64,000 nucleotides of DNA from Nigrospora sphaerica. Lineage: Eukaryota; Ascomycota; Sordariomycetes; Amphisphaeriales; Apiosporaceae. The notes under the pieces were generated by a model, which saw only the letters and a program-made list of their open reading frames with translations, did no database searches and was not told where the DNA came from. The stretch spans positions 1,922,001 through 1,986,000 of the forward strand of contig JAGVVL010000025.1 in assembly GCA_018287875.1 (NCBI GenBank). Reading direction: 5' to 3'. The stretch's first letter is position 1. Each line of letters starts with the position of its first letter. Positions 21,615 through 30,673 of this stretch are shown piece after piece. A program made the translations under genes and the position numbers.

Positions 21615-22082
21615 GGCGTAGGACACGAACACGCGAGCAAAAGCAAAGCCCCAAAGTGAGAGACCAAGAAGCGACCGTCACCAGATGAACAGCAGGAAGA
21701 CGTTTACACGATTCTAGCCCAAACCTCGCATTGCAGCTCAAGTAGCAGACGTGCTTGGCTGGCAGTGACGGCAAGTGGATTTGGGAGTCTGGCGCATCGC
21801 CTGGTGGGCTAGCCACACGGGCTAAACCATCCATGACGAGGAAACCCCTGGAATCCATGGGGGCACATGCGCGAGTCAATCGTTCCAGAGCGGGGCCCCT
21901 CGGACTGTCACCGCTAGAATACGTCTCGGAACTTCGGTGCTTCGAATCAGTCGGTACCGCACGTGAAAGATGAGGTACAAGAGAAATGACGCGCGACGAC
22001 CCCGCCAGGGTGCCTCATGGGTGGCTCAGCCCGTCGAGCCCTGTTGACGCATGTGCTTCCCTGGAGAACCGTGGATGACGTA

Positions 22083-22161
22083 CAGGGGGTCCGAGATAGA
22101 AATGGCTCAAGCACACTAGAAAATAGCCAGTAGTTGAGCCATTTCTATCTCGGACCCCCTG
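22083..22161. repeat. 79-bp perfect inverted repeat (hairpin or MITE-like element)
   Basis: Two 28-bp arms, 22083-22110 (beginning CAGGGGGTCCGAG) and 22134-22161, are exact reverse complements around a 23-bp loop. The flanks are gacgta on the left and acgtga on the right, so ACGT may be a short target duplication. It sits between the sidI start (21614) and the GATA site at 22328. No transposase is nearby. Confidence 0.85.
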
Positions 22162-22327
22162 ACGTGAAAACACCACCGCTGGCGGCCTGGCCCTTTGGGT
22201 TACATCCGGCCACTCGAGCCGTCTTCGGTCTCGGAGACGGAATGGAGAGAAATTTCCAGCCGAGGAGGGGACAGGGATCGGCGGTGGGGAGGGGGGCAGA
22301 AGAAAGATGGAGGATCTAATCAGATGG

Positions 22328-22336
22328 ATCTGATAA
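22328..22336 (+). promoter_or_regulatory. SreA-type GATA site 6 (sidI promoter)
   Basis: ATCTGATAA on the plus strand inside GGATCTGATAAG; reversed it reads TTATCAGATCC like sites 1-5. It is 714 bp upstream of the sidI-like start codon at 21614. Confidence 0.7.
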
Positions 22337-22885
22337 GATTGCGCAGTAAAGCAGCAAGGATCGCCTGGCAATTTCTTGCCGAAGCGCGGGCGACATCGGA
22401 CAATGTATGTGCAGCCCTTACCCGCACTGCATACGGCATATGCGGACATGTAATAGTCGGGGTTACCAAACCCGCGTACACTTGTAACTTTGTAGACGGG
22501 ACAGATGCGCTTACTGGGAGGTTACGTGGGATAAGCAAATTCAATAGCCAGGATGGAGACACGTATGGATGTTGGCAACCGGGATTCCACACCGCGAGAA
22601 ATTGGGGGCCGACTCAGTGTTGGGTACATCGTATTTCCTCTCAGACGGTCAATAGCTCCGTCGCTGACGTTTTCGGTACAAGGACCGAGCAATCTAGCTA
22701 GCTGGAGGTGTACCTCTATTGTGCATACGCGAGTTCTATACGCTGTTGCCAGGTGACTATGCTTCATGCGCCCTTTAACCTAAATGCCGCCCTCCCTGAC
22801 GCCGATCCCAGGTGATGCCGAATCAAAAACCGAGGCAACCCTTATCATGCAAAACCGTAAACTCATGAAATCATGCCGTCGCTGC

Positions 22886-24991
22886 TTAGAGAACCTTACC
22901 AGCCACCTGTTTGGACTGGCTGACCCGCACGTCCTGCCAAAGCACCACGCCGACAACCTGCAACAAGGCGATGGCGGTACCCGCGATGCACATTTTGACC
23001 TGGGCCTGATCGTAGGCCAAGATGACGGCGTCGCGGATCGGGTGGCCCATGGGGTAGCTCAGCTGCTTCTTGAGATCCGAGCACAGGAGGAAGAGCTCCT
23101 CGGCCGAGATGTCCGGCAGCAGCTCCTTCAGGGCCGTGGGGAGCGTCGAGTTCCAGATGGCTCCGCTCAGGGCATTGCCGCCGGCCGAACCGATGTAGCT
23201 GGCGAGCGACAGAATGGCCATGGCCGAGGCCAGCTCGCCGTGGCTGCTGACGGCCATGACGGCCATCTGAAGCACGATCACCATGGTGCTTCCGCCCACA
23301 GTGATCAGAACTTGGCACAACACCAGAAAACTGACGTGGGTGTCCGGCCGCCGGAAGAATATCATGCACACACCCCTGGAAGAATGGGAATCAGCAACAG
23401 CCACGTTAACGTACCAGGCCCGGGGCAAGAGCGGCTTCCTTACCCTATGATGTGCACGGGCAGAGCAATGCAGGCCAGCCACTTGTAGCGGTCCGACGCG
23501 CGAATCAGATAGCCCACGGGCACGGCCCAAAGACAGCTTCCCAGCCCGTAGATGTGGTCGATGTAGCCAGCTTCGGAGATGCTCAGGCCGTGCACGACCT
23601 GCAAATAGGACGAATAATACGAGTCCCAGGAGAAGTAGGAGACGAACAGGATGATGGAAACCAAACAGGACCCGGCCACGTTCCGCGAGAACAGGAGGGA
23701 GAACGGGATGATGGGCCGCTTCGCATAGCAGTGCTCGTACGCTGCGAAGAGAAAGAGCAGCACGAACCCTACGACGACGAGCACCATGCTACGGTGGCTG
23801 GCCCACGTCATGCCGAGGGAGAACGGCACCAGCACCATGGACAGACCGAGGGTGAGCAGGACCATGCCGGGCGCTGTCGCGATGCTTGGTTAGCCAGGAT
23901 CGACCAGCGGTGCCTGACTGGGGTGGCTCTTACCATCATACTCCTCCACATAGTGTCGGAAGCTCTTCCGCGCCTCGGCTCTACGGCCGGCGTCACTGCG
24001 AAGCAAGCCTAGCCTGGTCGCCTTGCGAGTGTTGACCATCAAGATGATGACGATGGGCAGCGAAAGGGAGAAGAAAAATATGGAGGACGCGCCAAAGGCC
24101 CATCTCCAGCTGCTTTTCTCGTAGAACGCCCTGGCAATAACGGGGCCGATAAAAGTGGTGATGATGCTGGGAGAGGTCGAAAACGCAAAGGCCAGGGCTC
24201 GGTTCTTCAGGGACGACGTATCGGCAACGATGATGTCCAATATATAGGTAAAGCCACTGAGGCCGACCTGGTAGAAGACCTGGCGCGCAACCGTTAGCTC
24301 AAAAGTCGACCTAGAACGACTCCGCGACGAGTCTCGACGTACCTGCGCAGCGGCGTAGGTCCGGATGTTGCTGCAAGAGGCCATCAGCACCAGGCCGATG
24401 GTGGCCAAAACCACGACCACGAAGAGCCCCTGGGGCCGGCCCCAGAGGTCAATGATTTTGGCTATGGGCAGTTTCAGCACGCCGCTGAGCACCGAGGCCA
24501 CGATGCTGATGGTCGGGATCAACGAGTGCGAGGAGAACTCGCTCGTGACATAGGGCGTCAAATTCGAGATGATCTGCCATTGCAGGGCGGATGCGAAGGA
24601 ACACAGAAAGATGCTGTCAGGCCAAAGCATCAGTCGCGGAGAGCACAGGAAACGGGATCATCTTCATGGCACGGCCGTACAAGGAATAGGCTACAATCAG
24701 CGTTGTTCGCGACCAGACCAGGTTGATGGCGTCGGCCTGCTGGACACCGGCCTGCGTGTCCGCGTCGTGGTGATGGGCCCGGCCAAGGTCGCTATCGTCA
24801 CCGGCGGCGGCGGCGGCGGCGAGAGAAACTGGGTCGGCGGCGAAGGGAAGCCCACTCTGGCTTCGGATGGTGCCGTAACTGTCAGCCACACCGGCCTCGA
24901 GTCGGCTCGAGGAGGCTGACGGGACCAGTAGAGGGGCGTGGCTGTCAGCGCCATCGCCTGCGTGTTGCTGCATGTTGCTCTTTCGTAACAT
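22886..24991 (-). CDS. MFS siderophore-iron transporter (14-TM, MirB/ARN type)
   Basis: Five exons, 24991-24681, 24613-24343, 24279-23934, 23873-23444 and 23375-22886, keep phase throughout and encode 615 aa, the usual length of fungal siderophore transporters. A polar N-terminal ~85 residues precede ADAINLVWSRTTLIVAYSF, the family-typical entry into TM1. Then come NLTPYVTSEFSSHSL, AKIIDLWGRPQG (MFS motif A region), GFTYILDIIVADTSSLKNRAL, SSWRWAFGA and a second half with SYFSWDSYYSSYLQVVHGLS. These are hallmarks of the ARN/SIT/Mir family, proton symporters at the plasma membrane that import ferri-siderophores such as TAFC. The start could also be Met7. It shares a 1.5-kb divergent promoter with the ABC gene, holding two SreA-type sites. 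The siderophore transported cannot be told from sequence. Confidence 0.92.
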
Positions 24992-25052
24992 GGGGTTCGT
25001 CGACCGCTACCACTGAGGGGGAGGGGATGGGAGAAGACACGGGTGACATGTC

Positions 25053-25060
25053 TCTTATAA
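25053..25060 (-). promoter_or_regulatory. TATA-like element of the MFS transporter
   Basis: The minus strand reads TTATAAGA about 62-70 bp upstream of the ATG at 24991, at normal distance for a short leader. Confidence 0.4.
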
Positions 25061-25741
25061 CAGGATGTTGCACAGGTGGAGAGGGCGAACGAGGCCTTGC
25101 TCGTTCACTACGACTATAATACGGAACACACGGCCAAGAGCGTGGGAGATCATCTGACCCCCGCGAGGGTCTCGGGCGGAACGAGTGTCAGCCTGGCGGG
25201 AACCCCTGCAAAAACGGGCCATCGTTCAGCCCAACCCGGAGGGGGGGGAAGGGCGCTTTCTGAAAAGGCAACTTTTTACCGTTACTCAGGCCGCAAGCGC
25301 GTGCGCCGCGAGCCGGCGGTGCAAGGCCAGCACACCCCGTACACGGCCAGCCGAGACAGGACATGGTTGCCCCGTTCGCGCTCGTCCGTAAGGTGCTTTG
25401 GCTTCGGCTCAGTCGTCAGCTAGAAGCGGACAGCAAACAGCTAGCCCGCCATAGCGTGGCCTCGTGCCACAAGTTGCTGTCGGCGCGGCCAACTTATAGC
25501 GGCCAGCGTGGGCCGGGTGAGGCGGGCGGCACGTGGTGTGGTGGTCGTGGTGGTCGTAGTGGGTGATCGACATCCCTCGGCTGGGCGTGCGTTAATTTGT
25601 GCGTTCCCCCGACATCAGATTTTTTGCGCCCGCTTCATGCGGCGATCCCCTTCATGCAAGTAGCGGTGATTGCCCTGTTTACGCTCCAGCTCCACGCACA
25701 CGCTATGCCGTCTCGGACGTAGCCAGGGTGACGAACTAGCG

Positions 25742-25752
25742 CCATCTGATAA
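25742..25752 (+). promoter_or_regulatory. SreA-type GATA site 7 (divergent transporter promoter)
   Basis: CCATCTGATAA contains ATCTGATAA at 25744-25752. It lies 753 bp upstream of the MFS start and 745 bp upstream of the ABC start, midway between them. With site 8 it makes an 11-bp inverted repeat, CCATCTGATAA...TTATCAGATGG. Confidence 0.72.
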
Positions 25753-25805
25753 GAGGATACGGGCTTTGCCGTAAGCGCATCATGCGCGCCCGCCCCGATA
25801 TTGAG

Positions 25806-25816
25806 TTATCAGATGG
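25806..25816 (-). promoter_or_regulatory. SreA-type GATA site 8 (divergent transporter promoter)
   Basis: TTATCAGATGG on the plus strand (core 25806-25814) is the mirror arm of site 7, 53 bp away. It lies 683 bp upstream of the ABC start. A CCAAT pentamer is at 25864-25868. Confidence 0.72.
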
Positions 25817-26496
25817 TGCACGCCAAGCAGAGCCCGTGGCCCGGGCAGCACCTGCACCTCCATCCAATCCATACCCCAGTAGTAGCTTCCTGCCTACAAT
25901 AGGTTGTACACACCTAGTGCATATGCATTTCTTCGGCGCAAGTCGGCTACTATAGGTTAATGGCGTGCGGCACGGGTGGCGGAAAATGAAGGGAATGGGA
26001 CGCATCGGCTTCTGCTGCGGCTGTGGGACTATCCATCCACACGACCCAACCACCATTCACCCACCCATGTCCCCAACCACGATGCTCAATTCCAACATTG
26101 TACTCCCAAGTATCCCTCTCAGACCCGCCTACGCACAGCGTTGCGATTACATCACGGAAATCACTCTGCCCCCCCCCCTGGTCTCCCTTCCTACAGAGTA
26201 CGATGGCTCGTCCAGCTAGTCGCCAGGTTGCCAGGATTGTGATAATCGCCGGGGATGGAGTCGCGGTGCTCGTACACAGTACCGCCGACACCACCTCCGC
26301 CGCCATGCATGCATGTCGCCTGCTTCGCTGTTGGGACCCTGAGCCTGACCCGGGGGCGATTGCTTCCGTGGCCGGCTCGGCGCCCGCTAGATGAATACGG
26401 AACTTTTGCTCTGTGTCCTTGACCCCTTCTCCGTTCCGAGTGACCTTGTTGTGTGAGAGACGAGCACGCTGTTTCCGAGTGCTGTAACGGCGCAAC

Positions 26497-29400
26497 ATGA
26501 CGAAGGACACCTCTCAAGTCGAGGCCCAAGCCTCTGGGCTCAGCGAAGCTGCTGCCAACGACGGCCATGGAGAGAAGAAGGGCACCGCGGCGGCATCTGC
26601 CCCAAGCCCCAGCTTGCCCTCCAAGGTCGCTCATGTACGTCCGCGTCGCTTTCGGCCGCCAAGGGGCGTGTCCTGTAACGAAACCTCCCCCTGACTGATG
26701 GAAAATTTTAGTTCTTTGGTGGTCTTTTCAGATATCTGCGTCTCCTTGGCTATGCTGAGCCGAGCGCCTTCGACATCGGCCTGCTCCTGGCCGGCACCTT
26801 TTCATCAATCGCCGCTGGTGTACCGTTTCCTCTCATTGGTATCATCTTTGGCCAGCTGCTGGACAACCTCAATTCGGCCACGTGCGCAAACGAGTCCGCC
26901 GTCAACCCAGCGACGTACCAGGCCAGCGTCAACGACAAGGTGCTCAAGGTCTTCTACCTTGCCCTGGCGCAGTTCGCGCTCATCTACATCTACATCGTCT
27001 CCTGGAACCTCTTCGGCGACCGCCTGGCCCATCGCCTGCGCGCCAAGTACTTTCGGTCGCTTCTGAAGCAGGAGGTCTCCTTTTTCGACAAGCTGCCCGC
27101 CGGCGAGGTCTCGTCTCGCCTCAGTGGCGACATCAACATCATCAAGGCCGGCACATCCGAGAAAGTCGGTTTCGTTCTCGGCGTTCTGTCCATGTTCGTT
27201 ACTGCCTACATTGTGGCCTTCATCAAATATGCCAAGCTTGCCGGCATTCTGGTCTCGCTCCTCCCCGCCTTTCTGCTCATGGGCGTCGCTGGTGGCCACT
27301 ATGTCGGGAAATACTCTGGGCTTGTTTCCGAGCACATTGCTGCAGCTTCCTCGGTTGCCCTCGAAAGCTTGTCCAACGTCACCGTGGTGCAGGCGTTCGG
27401 CGCTCATGCCCGTCTGGAAAAGAAGTTCTCGGAAAAGCTGGAACTCGCCCGCAAGGACGGCATCAACAAGGCCGTCGCCACGGCGATTCAGTCGGGCTTG
27501 CTCTACTTTTTGGCCTACTCGGCCAACGGCCTCGCGTATTGGCAAGGCAGTCAGGCAATTGCTGATGTGGTCGGAGGCCACACTCAGGGCATGAGTGTGG
27601 GCACGACGTACACGATCATCTTCATCCTCGTCGATGGTAAGCGCAAGCGATTTTCCAAGAGCGGGGTTCCTATATTGACTTTGCTTCAGGCACAATCGTC
27701 CTTAGCCAAATGGCTCCTTTTCTCCAAATTTTCGGCTCGGCTTCTGCTTCCTTTGAAAAACTTGAGAACGACATCAACCGGCAGTCCAGTATCGACGGCA
27801 CAGTGAGCGTCGAGGGTGTCTCTGCTGAAGCCATCGACGGAGATATCAGGCTCGAGAACGTGACCTTCAGCTACCCTGCGCGACCCGACGTCCGTGTGAT
27901 TCAGGACGTCTCCCTCCGTATCCCCAAGGGCAAGGTCACAGCCGTTGTGGGTTTGTCGGGTAGCGGCAAGTCTACGCTTGCTGGCTTGCTGACGCGTCTT
28001 TATGACCCCGACCAGGGCGACCTGTACTTGAACGGAGTGAATCTTCGGGACATCAACGTTCGTCAGCTGAGAAGCAACGTGGGCCTGGTACAACAGGATC
28101 CGCTACTACTCGACCGGTCAGTCCTAGAGAACATCGCCCTGGGCTTGGTCAACTCGTCGCGCCCAGACCATACTGCCCTCCAGTCTGTTCTGCTCGGAGA
28201 CACGCTTGCCAAAATTGCCGAACGAGTGCGAGAGGGCGAGGACTTGGTCACGGCGGCCACTGCTTACGGCGGCCCTGCCGTGGAAATTGTCCAAATGGTG
28301 GAGCGAGCGGCGTCCTTGGCCGACGCCACTGCATTCCTCGGCAATTTGGAATATGGTCTCGGTACGAATGTTGGCTCTGGTGGCGAGCTTCTGAGCGGAG
28401 GACAAAAGCAGCGAGTCGCTCTTGCGCGAGCTTTGGTCAAGGACCCTCGGGTTCTGGTGCTCGACGAGGCGACGTCTTCTCTGGACTCTGCAAGTGAGCA
28501 ACGCATTCAGAAAGGCATCGAGCAAGCCACCGCCGGAAGGACCGTGGTATCGATCGCGCACCGGTTGGCGACGGTCAAGTCGGCCGACAACATCGTCGTC
28601 ATGCGCAACGGACGTATCATAGAGCAAGGCAGCCATGTTGAACTCATGGCCAAGGACGCCGACTATGCCGCTCTGGTGCGATTGCAGAACATGGGTTCCG
28701 AGACCTCGAGTGTCACTGTGGCGAAGGACTCCAAGGGCACGGGGTACGGAACCGAGAAATCGGCGGAACCGACCATGGCAGACTGGCCCTCTTCTTCAGA
28801 CGAGGAGAGGGATACTGCTCCCGTAGACGAAGCGCCTACACCGTCGGAGACCTCCAAGAGGACCATCTGGTGGACCATGAAGAGCTTCAATCGGTTCACC
28901 CGCCCTCACTCCCTCTGGCTCCTGATTGCTTTCATTTCGTCCCTCGTCGTCGGTGGCGCCTACTCGGGCTCGGCTGTTATCTTTGGTAACACGGTGGGAG
29001 ATCTCAGTCCCTGCAATGGCGAGAGCAACATCCGATCCGCCGGTAGCTTTTACGGCCTCATGTACTTTGTTCTGGCCGTCATCGAACTTTTCGCGAACGG
29101 CATTAGCTGGTCCATGTTCGGCTACGTGGCCGAGAAGATCCTGTACGCCATCAGGACCCTTTCCTTCCGCTCTCTCATGGAGCAGGATTTGCACTGGCAC
29201 CAGTCGGAAGGCCGGACGCCGTCCACCCTGCTGTCGTTTCTGACGGCTGACTCCATCGCCGTCGGAGGTCTCACGGGATCCATCATTGGCACCATTTTCT
29301 CCATCGCCATCAACTTCATCGCCGCAGTTATTCTGTCGCACATTCTTGCGTGGAAGATTGCGCTGGTTTGTCTCGCGGTCGTGCCTCTTATGCTCGGCTC

Positions 29401-30673
29401 TGGAATCATGCAGCTGCGCATTTTGGCACAGTTCGCTGCCCGCCACGAGGAAGCGTTTGCCAAGTCGATCAGCATCACGGTGGAGGCCGTCAACTCGATC
29501 AAGACGGTGGCTGCGCTCTCCCTAGAGCAGGAGATGCTCGGGTCATACCGTCGGTCTCTCAAGGGGCCTCGGAAAGAGATGATACGCTCTAGTCTGTGGG
29601 CTAACCTGTGGCTCGCCCTGACGTCCAGCCTGTCCAACATGATTTACGCCCTCATTTACTGGTGGGGTGCGAAGCAGATCATTGAAGGGTCATATACGCA
29701 GACGGAATTCTTCATTGTCCTCGTCGCTCTTCTTGTGAGCGCGCAGCTCTGGGGCCAGTTATTCCAGCTGGCTCCAGAGGTGACCAACGCTGGACGTTCC
29801 GCACGCAGAATCTTCGACCTGATCGAGTTGGGGTCCAGTCGGGTCCTGCACACGAAGCCATCGAGCCATGAGGACCCCGAAGCCGCCATCGAGTCCAAGA
29901 CGACGAGCTCACCCGTGGGCTCCGGCGGCAGCAGCGTCAAGTTTGACAATCTGGTCTTCTCGTACCCGGCCCGTCCCAACCGACAAGTCCTCAAGGGCCT
30001 GAACCTGGACATCAAGAGCGGCCAGTTCTGTGCCCTGGTGGGCCCCAGCGGTGCGGGTAAATCGACTGTTATCGCCCTCTTGGAGCGCATGTACCGCCCC
30101 GACTCGGGAAGTATCGAGATTGATGGCGTCGACGTTGCTGCGAAAAGCGAAGCCGCGTTTCGCGATACCATAGGCCTGGTTCCGCAGGACAGCATCCTGT
30201 TCGATGGCAGCATTCGCTTCAACGTTGCCCTGGGTGCCCGCCCCGATTACGAACCCACCGACGCAGAGATTGAGGAGGCGTGCCGGCTGGCCAACATGCA
30301 TGACACCATCATGTCCCTGCCCGACGGCTACGACACGCAGTGCGGGGCCGGTGGCGGCCAACTCTCGGGCGGCCAGAAGCAACGCCTCGCCATTGCTCGG
30401 GCCCTGGTCCGCAAGCCGCGGCTGCTCCTGCTGGACGAGTCGACCAGCGCGCTGGACGCCGAGTCGGAGCGGCTCCTCCAGGAAGGCTTGGAGCGCGCCA
30501 CGCAGGGCATCACGGTCGTGGCCATTGCGCATCGTCTCCACACGATCCGCCGGGCCGATGTGATCTTCATGATCGAGGACGGCCGGTGCGTGGACAGGGG
30601 CTCGCACGAGGAGCTGATGAAGAAGAGTGAGAGCTACCGTGTCAACGTGCTGCACCAGACTCTGGACGGCTGA
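26497..30673 (+). CDS. Full-length ABC transporter (ABCB/MDR type), likely siderophore-linked
   Basis: Exons 26497-26634, 26712-27636 and 27690-30673 (introns 77 and 53 nt) encode 1348 aa arranged TMD1-NBD1-TMD2-NBD2. A polar N-terminus of ~46 residues precedes FFGGLFRYLRLLGYAEPSAF. NBD1 has Walker A GLSGSGKST (442-450), LSGGQ (589-593) and Walker B VLVLDEATSSLD; NBD2 has GPSGAGKST (1139-1147), LSGGQ (1246-1250) and LLLLDESTSALD. Both catalytic glutamates and H-loops (SIAHR, AIAHR) are present, so both sites look competent. NBD1 carries ~40 more residues than NBD2 between the Q-loop and LSGGQ. In A. fumigatus an ABCB-type gene (SitT) sits in the sidF/sidD cluster, so a role in siderophore or breakdown-product export is likely by context. 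Transport of another toxic compound is possible. Confidence 0.92.

Larger units (their letters stand above)
21615..22885. other. sidI upstream region and 3' flank of the MFS transporter
   Basis: The 1.27-kb interval contains the 79-bp inverted repeat and one SreA-type GATA site (both listed separately). Small open frames on either strand show no domain. No gene is seen. Confidence 0.5.
24992..26496. other. Divergent promoter region of the two siderophore transporters
   Basis: A 1.5-kb head-to-head spacer separates the MFS gene (-) from the ABC gene (+). It holds a TATA-like element for the MFS gene and the inverted pair of SreA-type sites near its centre. Short frames in the region have no domain. 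No gene is seen. Confidence 0.6.
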
